A stretch of DNA of 64,000 nt. Source: Oscillospiraceae bacterium (GTDB lineage Bacteria > Bacillota > Clostridia > Oscillospirales > WRJC01). This document shows, piece by piece, positions 1-8,416 of the stretch; within the stretch, counting starts at the first letter, position 1, and every line of letters begins with the position of its first letter. The DNA lies in NCBI GenBank assembly GCA_009783265.1, contig WRHM01000005.1, positions 121,485 to 185,484 of the forward strand. Direction: 5' to 3'. Below the pieces are notes generated by a model, which saw nothing but the letters and a program-made list of their open reading frames with translations, was not told where the DNA came from and made no database searches. The translations under genes and the position numbers were made by a program.

Positions 1-372
1 CTCGTAGTCGGCGTTTCAATGTTCAGGGCAAGCGGCGGGCTTGATATAATCTCTGATTTTCTTGCGCCTTTTTTTGCTTTGTTAAATATTCCCAAAGAAA
101 TAATTGGGTTTGTAATAATGCGGCCGTTTTCCGGTAGCAGTTCTACGGTTATGCTCAATGATATTTTCACTCAGTACGGCGCGGATTCTTTTGCGGGACG
201 CGCAGCGTCTCTGATAATGAGCTCGTCTGATACTGTTTTTTATGTTTTCGCAGTATATTTCGGCGCGGTGAAAATCAAAAAAACAGGTTATGCGCTGAGT
301 GCAGCTCTTTTGACGCAGCTATTCTGCGCGGTTTCAGCATGTTTTATCGCGGGATTCTTCTGGGGCATTTGA
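1..372 (+). CDS. spmB: Spore maturation protein B (SpmB), C-terminal part
   Basis: The reading frame is open from base 1, so this is the last 123 residues of a protein that starts outside the window. It has the SpmB end: a MFRASG(G)LD segment, then MRPFSGSSS, then FYVFAVYFGAV, with hydrophobic membrane segments. SpmB is an integral membrane protein of the nucleoside-recognition/gate family. With SpmA it is needed for spore core dehydration and heat resistance, so its presence marks the host as a spore former. The ATG at 19 is internal to the conserved region and should not be used as the start. Confidence 0.9.
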   Translation, partial: LVVGVSMFRASGGLDIISDFLAPFFALLNIPKEIIGFVIMRPFSGSSSTVMLNDIFTQYGADSFAGRAASLIMSSSDTVFYVFAVYFGAVKIKKTGYALSAALLTQLFCAVSACFIAGFFWGI

Positions 373-399
373 AAAATGGAAAAATTTTTACTAAAAGCC

Positions 400-497
400 C
401 ACTTTTTCAAAGGAGGTGGCAACACGTAGTGTTGACGGGGGATTATTAAATCCGTAATCCTCAGTCAGCTTCGCTGACAGCTCCTTTGAAAAATGAG
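400..497. repeat. Palindromic repeat element (MITE-like)
   Basis: The ends form an inverted repeat: CTTTTTCAAAGGAG near 402-415 and CTCCTTTGAAAAATG at 481-495. Inside are a short hairpin (CACGTAGTG), a GACGGGGGATT block and a second hairpin (GTCAGCTTCGCTGAC). The GACGGGGGATT block recurs at 2811-2823, and related GACGGGGTGG ends occur near 35052 and 53433, so this is one member of a dispersed family. No coding potential was seen. Confidence 0.7.
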
Positions 498-533
498 CCT
501 TTTCAGTTCCTAAGCCTTCCATCTTTTGATATC

Positions 534-573
534 AAGAACGCAAGTAAAAATTTTTACAAAGCGTTCTTTTTTA
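534..573 (+). terminator. Rho-independent terminator
   Basis: AAGAACGC (534-541) pairs with GCGTTCTT (561-568), with an inner TAAAAA/TTTTTA helix, followed by a T run. It would end transcription from spmB. Confidence 0.7.
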
Positions 574-602
574 ATATGACATAATGCTGTCAGATTTATT
601 AT

Positions 603-610
603 GATATAAT
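603..610 (+). promoter_or_regulatory. Extended -10 promoter ahead of the TauE/SafE pair
   Basis: TGATATAAT is an extended -10 (TGnTATAAT) with no clear -35. It lies after the terminator and before the two membrane genes. The rest of 373-748 holds the repeat and the terminator; no other gene was seen there. Confidence 0.4.
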
Positions 611-748
611 TTATATATAAAAACAAATTAACTATTATATGCGAAATATGTATTTATAACTCAATCCCTGAGAATAATATATTTAAAAGGGCTGGGAATT
701 ATTAAAAATATATTTAATAAAAATAATATAATATTATCTGTTTCGTCT

Positions 749-1102
749 GTGACTTCTGGTATATTAAACGGATTTGCGGGAACAGGAGGAGGGATAATTT
801 TATATTTTGTTTTGAAATACTTAAACAAACCCGAAAATAATAAAAATCCTGATAATTCTAATAATATGAAAGACATAATGGCTACTACGATTTCTGCTGT
901 GATACCTATGTCGATAGTCAGCTCTGTAATTTACATGACAAAAGGCAAAATAATCTATAAAGAACTTTTGACTTATCTTCCGGCAGCTTTAATCGGCGGG
1001 ATAATCGGCGCGATTTTACTTGACAAATTAAAATTTAAAATAGTAAAAAAACTTTTTGCCGCTATGATAATATATGCGGGAATAAAAATGATATTGAAAT
1101 AG
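749..1102 (+). CDS. TSUP (TauE/SafE) family membrane protein, half-size, first of a pair
   Basis: A hydrophobic protein with the family signature near its N-terminus (GFAGTGGGI) and a basic loop ending in KLKFKIVKKLF before a last helix. TSUP proteins are thought to move sulfite, sulfoacetate or other anions across the membrane. At about 120 residues it is half the usual length and is paired with the next gene, 9 bp downstream. The GTG at 749 is a poor start because it lies within the first helix. The frame stays open upstream to about 640 but has no obvious ATG, so either the start is a rare codon or the 5' end is damaged. Confidence 0.75.
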   Translation: MTSGILNGFAGTGGGIILYFVLKYLNKPENNKNPDNSNNMKDIMATTISAVIPMSIVSSVIYMTKGKIIYKELLTYLPAALIGGIIGAILLDKLKFKIVKKLFAAMIIYAGIKMILK

Positions 1103-1111
1103 AAGAAAATT

Positions 1112-1492
1112 ATGTTTATTATTGATTTTATCGCGGGGATCTGTATATCTTTGCTTGCGGGGCTTGGAGTCGGCGGCGGCGGGCTTTTGGTGATATATCT
1201 GGTTATGCTAAAAGATATTTCTCAAATTGAAGCGCAGGGGATAAATCTTTTATTTTTTGTGGTTGCGGGAGCCTCGTCGTTGATTATTCACATAAAAAAA
1301 AGAAAATTAGAATTAAAAAATATAATCGTAATGATAATTTTCGGTTCTTTGGGAGCGGTTGCGGGAAGTTTTATCGCGAATATAACTGATGTAACTATTG
1401 TAAAAAAGATTTTCGGGGGATTTTTATTAATTTCGGGACTGATAGAATTATTTTCAAAATCGAAAAAGCAGGAAAATTCAGAAAAAACTTGA
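1112..1492 (+). CDS. TSUP (TauE/SafE) family membrane protein, half-size, second of a pair
   Basis: 126 residues with the glycine-rich TSUP motif (GLGVGGGGLL, residues about 17-26), three to four membrane helices and a charged tail. It shares the repeat fold with the preceding gene, and the two probably assemble as the halves of one transporter. The substrate cannot be read from sequence. Its stop codon overlaps the -35 box of the next promoter. Confidence 0.8.
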   Translation: MFIIDFIAGICISLLAGLGVGGGGLLVIYLVMLKDISQIEAQGINLLFFVVAGASSLIIHIKKRKLELKNIIVMIIFGSLGAVAGSFIANITDVTIVKKIFGGFLLISGLIELFSKSKKQENSEKT

Positions 1493-1517
1493 CAATCGCT
1501 ATATATTTTTATATAAT
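1489..1517 (+). promoter_or_regulatory. Consensus sigma-A promoter for DUF1638 gene
   Basis: TTGACA at 1489-1494 and TATAAT at 1512-1517 with 17-bp spacing, a perfect vegetative promoter. The -35 overlaps the stop codon of the upstream membrane gene, so the DUF1638-DUF1905 pair is transcribed independently. Confidence 0.75.
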
Positions 1518-1553
1518 TTTAATATATATAAATTATAACGAGGTTTAAATTTT

Positions 1554-2300
1554 ATGTTAATCAAATTTATCTGCTGCGATGTTTTTACCCGAATAGCCTG
1601 CGAACTTGTTTCAAAATCGCCGCATATCGTCGATTTGGAATTTGTGCAGATGCTAATACATGACGAGCCTAAAAAATTAAACGCGCTTATCAAAGAAAAA
1701 ATAAATAGAAGCATAAACGAATCAGAACGCAAATACGAAGCTGTTATTCTTGGATTCGGATTATGCGGCAATTCTGTTACGGGGCTCTCATGCCCTGTGC
1801 CCATGATTATCCCGAGGGCGCACGACTGCTGTACTGTTCAAATGGGAAGCAAACAAAATTTTATCGCGGCTTTCGGCGATATATTAAGCGCGCGCTGGAG
1901 TTCTACGGGGTATTTTGAACGCTGCAATTATTTGCATAACGGTTATTTCGGAACAGAACAGCTCGCCGCATATAAAACGTCGGCTGAATATATGAATTAT
2001 GTCGAGCAGTACGGCGAAGACAACGCCGATTATATCTGGGAGACGATGCATCCCAAAATAGAAACCGACGAAGCAGTTTACATAAAAATCGACGGATTTG
2101 AATACTCTAATGCTTTTGAAAATTATAGATCTGAAATTGAGAAATCAGGTAAAAAATTAAAAATAGTTAATGGCAGCATATCAATGCTGAAATCGCTGAT
2201 TGACGGCGAATGGGACGATGAAAGATTTTTAGTCGTGCCTCCCGGAAAGAAAATTATCGGGGTTTATGATATGCAATATGTGATGAAAGCTGAAGAATAA
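1554..2300 (+). CDS. DUF1638 domain protein
   Basis: 248 residues. It has the DUF1638 pattern: an N-terminal strand with IxCCDVF, a central GFGLCGN motif near residue 70, and PRAHDCC near residue 85. The conserved cysteines and histidine suggest metal or cofactor binding. DUF1638 genes often accompany corrinoid or methyltransferase genes, but none is adjacent here, so the function is unknown. The start is the ATG at 1554, preceded by a weak GAGG site. The gene is driven by the consensus promoter at 1489. Confidence 0.75.
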   Translation: MLIKFICCDVFTRIACELVSKSPHIVDLEFVQMLIHDEPKKLNALIKEKINRSINESERKYEAVILGFGLCGNSVTGLSCPVPMIIPRAHDCCTVQMGSKQNFIAAFGDILSARWSSTGYFERCNYLHNGYFGTEQLAAYKTSAEYMNYVEQYGEDNADYIWETMHPKIETDEAVYIKIDGFEYSNAFENYRSEIEKSGKKLKIVNGSISMLKSLIDGEWDDERFLVVPPGKKIIGVYDMQYVMKAEE

Positions 2301-2318
2301 ATTAGGAGGAATTATTAT

Positions 2319-2762
2319 ATGCGGTTTGAATTTGACAGCGAAATAAAAGTCCTTGAGGGCAAAATTAAATGGAATGTGTTTTATTTTCCCTATTCAGCAT
2401 CGGAACATTTCGGCTCAAAAGGAAATATCCCGGTGTGTGTCACAGTAGACGGGCATAAATTCGACCATACTCTATTGCCGTCAAAAAACGGGCATTATTT
2501 AGTATATAACGAATTTATCAAAAGAGCCGTAAATAAAGAGATAGGCGATATTGTGCATGTAACTCTGGAAAAAGATATAAGAAAACGCGAGGTTATAATT
2601 CCCGTTTATATTGAAAACGCATTAAAAAACGCCGATATATTGGAATTGTTTCTTGAACAGCCCGATTATTCAAAACGCGAGCAGATAAATTATATAGAGA
2701 TCGCAAAAAAAGAAGAAACAAAGATAAACAGAATAGATGCTTTGATAAAAAAATTTAAATAA
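2319..2762 (+). CDS. DUF1905 / YdeI-like (OmpD-associated) protein
   Basis: 147 residues. The N-terminal about 95 residues match the DUF1905 beta-barrel (EGKIKWNVFYFPY..., then GHYLVYNEFIKRAV). The C-terminus holds a helix-rich bacteriocin-protection YdeI-type segment (DYSKREQINYIEIAKKEETKINRIDAL). It has a strong TAGGAGGAA ribosome binding site and lies 18 bp after the DUF1638 gene, so the two are co-transcribed. The biochemical role is not known. Confidence 0.75.
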   Translation: MRFEFDSEIKVLEGKIKWNVFYFPYSASEHFGSKGNIPVCVTVDGHKFDHTLLPSKNGHYLVYNEFIKRAVNKEIGDIVHVTLEKDIRKREVIIPVYIENALKNADILELFLEQPDYSKREQINYIEIAKKEETKINRIDALIKKFK

Positions 2763-2765
2763 AAA

Positions 2766-2826
2766 AAGCCCTCTTTAGCGGCGAAGCCGCGTAAAGGGGG
2801 TGTCACGAAGTGACGGGGGATTCTGA
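2766..2826. repeat. Palindromic repeat element
   Basis: CCCTCTTTA pairs with TAAAGGGGG around an inner CGGC/GCCG helix. A second hairpin (GTCAC/GTGAC) and GACGGGGGATT follow. It belongs to the same family as the element at 400-497. It may also serve as the terminator for the DUF1905 gene. Confidence 0.7.
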
Positions 2827-2905
2827 ATTTGATGTCTTTTTATATAATGCGCGAAAAAAAACAAAAAAGATGATCATAAATGTAATAGTATGTTTGTTGG
2901 GAATG

Positions 2906-3105
2906 TGATATAATAAAGAAACTGAGAGGACTGCGGACAGTCTCGTGAGTCCGTGAAAGTAGTGCACAACGTAGCGCCGGAAGGCGTAAAGCGAACAGCT
3001 GTGACGAGGACAGTCGTATTTGAAATGTTGGCAGACGGTTTCTCCCGTTGCATGGAAACCGGCGGCATGGCGCGAACCGCATAATTCGCGCCGCAAAGTA
3101 GCTCT
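2906..3105 (+). ncRNA. Putative structured RNA with its own promoter
   Basis: An extended -10 (TG-A-TATAAT, 2906-2914) precedes about 180 nt that contain no plausible gene but five successive hairpins: GACTG/CAGTC (2929-2942), GCGCC-GGAA-GGCG (2974-2986), CTGT/ACAG (2999-3013), CGGTTTC/GAAACCG (3036-3061) and GGCGCGAA/TTCGCGCC (3069-3092). It is also more G+C-rich than the sequence on either side. I could not match it to a known class: it lacks the core motifs of RNase P, tmRNA, SRP, 6S, T-box, cobalamin, TPP and FMN RNAs. It could be a leader for the topoisomerase gene at 3194 or an independent RNA. Confidence 0.5.
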
Positions 3106-3193
3106 TTGATAATTCAATATTATTAGCATTTTATTCGTAAAATAAATTTTTATCAAAAACATAACATAAAATAAAAGCGAGGTTAATATAAAA

Positions 3194-5188
3194 GTGGCAA
3201 AACTTACGGAAAAAAGCAAAACATATAACGACGAGATAATATCTTCCCTCAAAGGCGCGGACAGAGTGAGAAAACGCCCGGCTGTTATATTCGGCTCAGA
3301 CGGGCTTGAGGGGTGCGAGCATTCTTTTTTTGAGATTCTCTCAAATTCAGTTGACGAAGCGAGAGAGGGTTACGGGAATACTATAATAGTCACGGCGTAT
3401 TCTGATTTGTCGATAAAAATCGAGGATTTCGCCAGAGGAATCCCGTTGGACTGGAACGAAAAAGAACAGAGATATAACTGGGATCTTGTATATTGCGAGC
3501 TTTACGCCGGAGGAAAATATAACAACACAGAGGGCGGGATTTATGAGTATTCACTCGGATTGAACGGGCTTGGATCATGCGCGACGCAATATTCTTCAGA
3601 GTTTTTTGAAGTCACGTCTTTTTATAATAAAACCAGACATCAGATTTCGTTTAAAAAAGGCGAAGCCGTTACGGATTTAATAAAAGAGCCTATCAGTACA
3701 AACAAAACCGGCACTATTCAATTCTGGAAACCCGATTTGGAAGTTTTTACTGATATAAAAATCTCGTATGAATATTATCAGAACGTGATAAAAAAGCAGT
3801 CTATAGTAAACGCCGGGATTAAATTTATATTAAATTTTCAGGATCGTGAAACCGGGGAATTTATCAAAACAGAATATTTATATAAAAACGGCATACAGGA
3901 TTACGTCGAAGAACTTGTCGGCGAAAACTTTATAACCCAGCCTGTTATATGGAACGGGGAGAGAACCGGGCGCGACCGTGAGGACAAGCCTGAATATAAA
4001 GTCAAAATGCAAATTTCGGTATGTTTTTCTAATACTGTGGCAAATATAGAATATTATCATAATTCGTCGTTTCTCGAACACGGCGGTTCGCCTGAGAAAG
4101 CGTTAAAAAGCGCGGCGGTTTCGGCTGTTGACAAATATCTAAAAAATAATAATAAATATAATAAAAACGAATCAAAAATCGTTTTTCAGGATATAGAAGA
4201 CTGTCTTGTATGCGTCACAAATTGTTTTTCTGCGAATCCGTCGTATGCGAACCAGACGAAAAAAGCCATAACCAATGTATTTGTCACTGAGGCTATGACA
4301 GATTTTTTAAAACATAATTTTGAAGTTTATTTTGCCGAAAATCCGATGGACGCGGAGAAAATCGCGGGGCAGATTTTAATAAACAAGCGTTCGAGGGAAA
4401 GTGCGGAGAGCGCAAGATTAAACCTGAAGAAAAAACTCACGTCGGGAATGGAAATCGGCAACAGGGTCGAAAAATTCGTGAACTGCCGCACAAAAGATTC
4501 AAGCGTGCGAGAATTATACATAGTCGAGGGAGACTCAGCCCTGACTTCGTGCAAACTTGCGAGGAACGCCGAATTTCAGGCGATAATTCCGGTAAGGGGC
4601 AAAACTTTCAACTGCCTTAAATCGACATACGACAGGATTTTCAAAAACGAAATAATAATAGATTTACTTAAAGTTATAGGTTGCGGCGTAGAAATTAAAA
4701 CAAAGTCTCACAAAGATATAACTGATTTTGACATAAGCCTGCTGAAATGGAGCAAAATAATAATCTGCACAGACGCCGACGAGGACGGTTATCATATAAG
4801 AACATTGATTTTAACTATGTTTTACAGGCTTTTGCCGTCTTTGATAAAATTAAAAAAAGTATATATAGCCGAATCGCCGCTTTTTGAGATAACGAGCAAA
4901 GATAAAATACAGTTTGCTTATAACGAAAAAGAAAAAAATGATATTATATCAAAACTCAAAGATAAAAAATATATTATACAGCGTTCAAAAGGATTAGGCG
5001 AAAACGAGCCGGATATGATGAGTTATACTACAATGGCTCCCGAAACGCGGCGGTTGATTTGCGTAAATCAGGACGACGAGCATTTGACTGAGATAATGTT
5101 CGATACGCTTTTAGGCGACGATTTGCCGGGACGTAAAAGATTTATCGCCGAAAACGGGTACAGATATGTCGAAGCTGCGGATATATAA
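3194..5188 (+). CDS. Divergent type IIA topoisomerase B subunit (GyrB/ParE paralogue)
   Basis: 664 residues with a GHKL ATPase domain (NSVDEA near residue 52, ARGIP instead of the usual GRGIP near 80, LNGLG near 117). The transducer domain is followed by a TOPRIM domain (VEGDSA near 440, DADEDGYHIRT near 525) and the GLGE segment near 600. This is the ATP-driven half of a DNA gyrase or topoisomerase IV-like enzyme. The divergent ATP-site motifs show it is a paralogue, not the housekeeping GyrB. No A subunit (GyrA/ParC-like) follows; the next gene is a GNAT. The start is GTG at 3194 after GCGAGG. Confidence 0.85.
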   Translation: MAKLTEKSKTYNDEIISSLKGADRVRKRPAVIFGSDGLEGCEHSFFEILSNSVDEAREGYGNTIIVTAYSDLSIKIEDFARGIPLDWNEKEQRYNWDLVYCELYAGGKYNNTEGGIYEYSLGLNGLGSCATQYSSEFFEVTSFYNKTRHQISFKKGEAVTDLIKEPISTNKTGTIQFWKPDLEVFTDIKISYEYYQNVIKKQSIVNAGIKFILNFQDRETGEFIKTEYLYKNGIQDYVEELVGENFITQPVIWNGERTGRDREDKPEYKVKMQISVCFSNTVANIEYYHNSSFLEHGGSPEKALKSAAVSAVDKYLKNNNKYNKNESKIVFQDIEDCLVCVTNCFSANPSYANQTKKAITNVFVTEAMTDFLKHNFEVYFAENPMDAEKIAGQILINKRSRESAESARLNLKKKLTSGMEIGNRVEKFVNCRTKDSSVRELYIVEGDSALTSCKLARNAEFQAIIPVRGKTFNCLKSTYDRIFKNEIIIDLLKVIGCGVEIKTKSHKDITDFDISLLKWSKIIICTDADEDGYHIRTLILTMFYRLLPSLIKLKKVYIAESPLFEITSKDKIQFAYNEKEKNDIISKLKDKKYIIQRSKGLGENEPDMMSYTTMAPETRRLICVNQDDEHLTEIMFDTLLGDDLPGRKRFIAENGYRYVEAADI

Positions 5189-5228
5189 AAAAATAACGTA
5201 GGAAATTTATATTTGTAGGGGTGATTGC

Positions 5229-5816
5229 ATGAATGTTGAAATCCATAAATTAACGCCGGAGCTTGCGGAGGACTACGCCCGTTTTTTTGACGAAACGCCG
5301 CACAACGATGAGTATAAACGAAAGTGTTATTGCGTGAGTTGCCGCGCTGATGCCGCTAAGGGCGAAGGTTGGCCTGATAAAACCGCCGACAGACGGGCTG
5401 TGGCGGTTGAGCGTGTCAAAAACGGGCATATTCGAGGCTATTTGGCTTACCATGACAATAAAATCGTGGGGTGGTGCAACGCCAACACAAAATCAGACTG
5501 TCAAAAGGTTATTAAACGTATAATTTCTAAGCATATAAACGCGCCTGGTGAAGATTGTAAGGATGATGAAAAGATAAAATTTATCTTTTGTTTTGCAATC
5601 GCGCCTGATTACCGCAGAAAAGGCGTTGCGTCGCGGTTACTTGAGTATGTTTGCAATGATGCCAAGTCCGACGGCTATCATTTTATCGAAGTATTTACGA
5701 GAAAAGAATATGCACACGACGGCTTTAGAGGCGTTTTTGAAATGTATGAAAAGCATGGCTTTTATATTCACACCGAACAGGACGGAAAAGTAATTATGCG
5801 TAAAGCATTAACGTAG
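5229..5816 (+). CDS. GNAT family N-acetyltransferase
   Basis: 195 residues with the acetyl-CoA binding motif (RRKGVASRLLEYV, about residues 128-140) and a C-terminal GFYIH strand. An N-terminal part contains CYCVSC, so cysteines may bind a metal. The substrate is unknown. The ribosome site (GTAGGGGTG) and the stop codon (TAG in GTAGGGAC) both lie in short copies of the GTAGGG repeat end. Confidence 0.8.
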   Translation: MNVEIHKLTPELAEDYARFFDETPHNDEYKRKCYCVSCRADAAKGEGWPDKTADRRAVAVERVKNGHIRGYLAYHDNKIVGWCNANTKSDCQKVIKRIISKHINAPGEDCKDDEKIKFIFCFAIAPDYRRKGVASRLLEYVCNDAKSDGYHFIEVFTRKEYAHDGFRGVFEMYEKHGFYIHTEQDGKVIMRKALT

Positions 5817-5866
5817 GGACGCGATATATCGCAGTATAAGCATAACCTACATAACACAAATGTATA

Positions 5867-6562
5867 TCAATCCAAAAAATATTCCTGCAAATGTGATATT
5901 TTTTTTAACGCCGCAAGTTCGCTGACTGTTACAAATTCATATCCCTCGTCTGACAAAACTTCTATGATGTCAGGCAAAGCCCTGAGCGTTGACTCATAAA
6001 AATCATGCATTAAAATAATCGAGCCGTCTTTGACGTTTTTAACGACGTTTCTTATGACTTTATCTTTATTTTTTATGTTCCAGTCCAAACTGTCAACCGT
6101 CCAGAGAATTTTTTTGAGAGGAACGCGTTTTTCGTTAGCTTTGCTTATTTTGCCGAACGGAGGCCTATATACTACGGGATATTCGCCCGTTGCCGCAAAT
6201 ATCGCCTCGCTGCATTTTTCTATCTCGTAAGTAACCCCGTTTTTGACGTTATTGCCTGACAAATCGGCGTGGCTGTATGTGTGGTTGCCGATTTCGCAGT
6301 CTAATTTTTTCATGCGTTTTAAAGCATCGGGATGAAGTTCTGCCCTGAAGCCCACTATAAAAAACGTCGCGGCAATTTTCTTTTCTTCCAGTATATCGAG
6401 TATTTTTGCAGTATATACCGGGTGAGGTCCGTCGTCGAAAGTAAGCGCAATATATTTTTTATTTTCTTTTTCTTTTGCGTCAGACGTAATCCCAAACAAA
6501 GCCGATACAAAAATTACGCATATAACAAAAGAAATAATCTTTTTTGTTTTTAGTATATTCAT
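5867..6562 (-). CDS. Polysaccharide deacetylase, secreted (PdaA/NodB type)
   Basis: 231 residues with an N-terminal signal or anchor helix (residues about 8-26), then the NodB catalytic motifs: TFDDGP (Asp-Asp metal and catalytic pair), HTYSH, RPPFG, a W..DSLDW strand and LMHD. It removes acetyl groups from cell-wall sugars such as N-acetylglucosamine or muramic acid outside the membrane. PdaA-like enzymes act in spore cortex and vegetative wall modification. It is monocistronic and faces the GNAT gene. Confidence 0.88.
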   Translation of the reverse strand: MNILKTKKIISFVICVIFVSALFGITSDAKEKENKKYIALTFDDGPHPVYTAKILDILEEKKIAATFFIVGFRAELHPDALKRMKKLDCEIGNHTYSHADLSGNNVKNGVTYEIEKCSEAIFAATGEYPVVYRPPFGKISKANEKRVPLKKILWTVDSLDWNIKNKDKVIRNVVKNVKDGSIILMHDFYESTLRALPDIIEVLSDEGYEFVTVSELAALKKISHLQEYFLD

Positions 6563-6687
6563 TAAAAATTATTCTCCCGTACAGTTTTAATCAATTAATT
6601 CAGTTAATATATTGTTCTCCGTTGAGATAATTTTTATCCGTTAAATATTATATATAAAAAATTATAAAATTTAAACTATAAAAAGTA

Positions 6688-6716
6688 TTGACAAAGAATA
6701 AAAAAAATGATATTAT
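6688..6716 (+). promoter_or_regulatory. tRNA promoter
   Basis: TTGACA (6688-6693), 17 bp, TATTAT (6711-6716). The predicted start site near 6723 lies 14 nt ahead of the tRNA. Confidence 0.7.
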
Positions 6717-6736
6717 ATTAAGGCAACTAAAATAAT

Positions 6737-6810
6737 GCGGGTGTAGTTCAGTGGTAGAACTTCAGCCTTCCAAGCTGACCGCGTGGGTCCGATTCCCATC
6801 ACCCGCTCCA
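6737..6810 (+). tRNA. tRNA-Gly (anticodon TCC)
   Basis: The 74-nt cloverleaf has acceptor stem GCGGGTG/CACCCGC, a D-loop with AGTTCAGTGGTAGA, an anticodon stem TCAGC/GCTGA with loop CTTCCAA (anticodon TCC), a T-arm with GGTCCGATTCCC, and an encoded CCA end. A rho-independent terminator follows. tRNA 3' ends are common phage attachment sites, and the decayed prophage begins just downstream. Confidence 0.97.
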
Positions 6811-6817
6811 TAAAATT

Positions 6818-6843
6818 AACGCCCTGTATATGGGCGTTTTTTG
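6818..6843 (+). terminator. Rho-independent terminator of tRNA-Gly
   Basis: AACGCCC pairs with GGGCGTT around a short loop, followed by a T run. Confidence 0.85.
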
Positions 6844-7046
6844 TTGGTGTTATGCGATTGATCGGCTTTTGCGCTCGCGTGGTGATTTTGTGTTTGATGT
6901 CACTCGCACACACTCAAATGCACTCGCTTTCAAAAACATGTGCCAAAAATGTGCCAATTTATTTTGATGATATTTCAATTAATTTTACTGCATAAAAAAA
7001 GGGCAGGGGATTGCTAATTTTAAGCATATCCCCTGCTTATCAAATA
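6844..7046. other. Prophage border with no intact gene
   Basis: This stretch between the tRNA terminator and the baseplate gene has no convincing gene. It holds short direct repeats (ATGTGCCAAAAATGTGCCAA; CACTCGCACACACTC) and looks like the worn end of an integrated element. I found no second copy of the tRNA 3' end in the window, so no att pair can be assigned. Confidence 0.35.
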
Positions 7047-7997
7047 TCACACAAACTTAACAAACGCGTTAAACCCAGCCTTTTTGACTTCGGCATACAT
7101 AGCGTCCGCGTTTGGCTTCTGCGAGAACGCGCCAATTTCAATGTCAAAAGACACATCTATATCAAACGGCAATGGCGCAACAGCGGCGAAATGTGCCCCG
7201 ATATTTGCCGCTCCGTCGCCGCAGCCGTCGCCTACCGGGATTGTTTGATTGTTTACTTCAACGGTCAGGCCAAGCGTCATAGGGTCGATATATTCCTGTA
7301 CACGTTCTAATAGAGTCGATGCAGCGGGTAAACCGTCCGCCCCGATTATTACGCCCATAACTGTGTTTTCTCCGGCGAATAACGGGATAATTCTTGCGCG
7401 GCCCACGCCGTCGATTGATTCGCACCATGTTTTATAGTGCTGCCTGTTGCCGTTTTCGGCAGGCCCGGCGATTTTTTCGCGTATGCGTTCCCTGTAGCTT
7501 TCTTCGCCCTCAATGTCCGTTCCCGGCTCTATAAGAGAACCAAACTGCGAGACGTCAAGATTTAAGTTTTCCATAAGGACGGCGGGAGTGCCGGATAATA
7601 TATTGTTGCATAATATGCCTGGGATTTCAGCTTCGAGATATAATTCCCGGTTTTCGTTTTGTTTTAATATAAAATATAATTCTTCTGCGAAAAATCGTTT
7701 GCCGGCAGCCGGAATATTTGTACCCTCCCAGTGATATTCATATCTTGCGGGAGTTGCGGAATTCCTGAAGACTTTGTATTCCCAGCCTTTACGGTCAAGA
7801 TATTCTCCCACGCATTCAGGTGACATCACTATGCATAAATTAAAAGCATGGCGTAAATCGACATAATATTTCTCTAATCCTAAACAAGCCGAGGCAACCG
7901 CGTCAAAAAAGATTCCGCCCTGCCGTAAATCTATTTTCGGCGGGGCATTTGCCAAACATTCCGCCATTATATTTTCATAAGTCCTGTCTTCAAACAA
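7047..7997 (-). CDS. xkdT: Phage baseplate J-like protein (XkdT) with SPOR-like tail
   Basis: 316 residues. Residues 1 to about 286 match the baseplate J/gp47 family protein of PBSX-like phages (LRQGGIFFDAVA, NILSGTPAV, GTDIEGEESYRERI, GRARIIPL, VMGVIIGADGLP). The expected C-terminus is missing. The last about 30 residues (IGAFSQKPNADAM then KKAGFNAFVKFV) instead resemble the end of a SPOR/sporulation-repeat domain found on phage amidases. This points to a deletion that removed the rest of xkdT and the following tail genes up to the endolysin. It overlaps XkdS by 8 bp. Confidence 0.85.
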   Translation of the reverse strand: MFEDRTYENIMAECLANAPPKIDLRQGGIFFDAVASACLGLEKYYVDLRHAFNLCIVMSPECVGEYLDRKGWEYKVFRNSATPARYEYHWEGTNIPAAGKRFFAEELYFILKQNENRELYLEAEIPGILCNNILSGTPAVLMENLNLDVSQFGSLIEPGTDIEGEESYRERIREKIAGPAENGNRQHYKTWCESIDGVGRARIIPLFAGENTVMGVIIGADGLPAASTLLERVQEYIDPMTLGLTVEVNNQTIPVGDGCGDGAANIGAHFAAVAPLPFDIDVSFDIEIGAFSQKPNADAMYAEVKKAGFNAFVKFV

Positions 7998-8409
7998 TTT
8001 TCAACGCCTCCTCTATGTTTAATTTCCCGAATATAGTGTCCGCTTCAAATTTTATATAAGCTTCATCATTTTTAAACCCAAAAGAAAAGCCGTACACATC
8101 AAGTATACGACTGTCGCATAAAATCGCGTCCCTGACTATTCGCGGCATTTCAGCCTCTGTATATTCGTTTGAAACGTCGTCTGCTATAATAGTCTGCTTG
8201 ATTTCGCTGCCATATTGATTATCGTAAACCAAACACCGGAAACGCGGAGTAAGCAGGGCTTTTTTTATGTATTGCTCAACAGCTTCTTTTCCGTCGCAGC
8301 TGCCTATTGAATAAATACGTCCCCGCTCAAAAACAATTTTATATGTCCGTGACGGCTGTTCTTTAGCCTGTTCTAATTCGGTTATAGGAATCGGAATATA
8401 TACGCTCAT
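7990..8409 (-). CDS. xkdS: Phage tail protein XkdS (DUF2634)
   Basis: 139 residues of the DUF2634 baseplate-wedge family: SRTYKIVFERGRI near the N-terminus, CLVYDNQYGSEI in the middle, and the acidic C-terminal TIFGKLNIEEA. It has the usual place directly upstream of xkdT in PBSX-type tail operons. It is likely a gp25-like structural component of a contractile tail baseplate. The length is normal and it appears intact. Confidence 0.85.
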   Translation of the reverse strand: MSVYIPIPITELEQAKEQPSRTYKIVFERGRIYSIGSCDGKEAVEQYIKKALLTPRFRCLVYDNQYGSEIKQTIIADDVSNEYTEAEMPRIVRDAILCDSRILDVYGFSFGFKNDEAYIKFEADTIFGKLNIEEALKIV

Positions 8410-8416
8410 ATTAAAT

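Noticed and set aside
749..1492. The two TauE/SafE genes as one gene split by frameshift
   Set aside because: Each half has its own glycine-rich motif, and paired half-size members are normal in Clostridia. The unclear start of the first remains a doubt.
2915..2965. Hammerhead ribozyme in the structured RNA
   Set aside because: CTGAGAG and GTGAAA resemble parts of the core, but the CUGANGA motif and correct stem order are missing.
6783..7310. Plus-strand ORFs after the tRNA as integrase remnants
   Set aside because: They have no integrase motifs and overlap the baseplate gene or tRNA; kept only as an unresolved prophage border.
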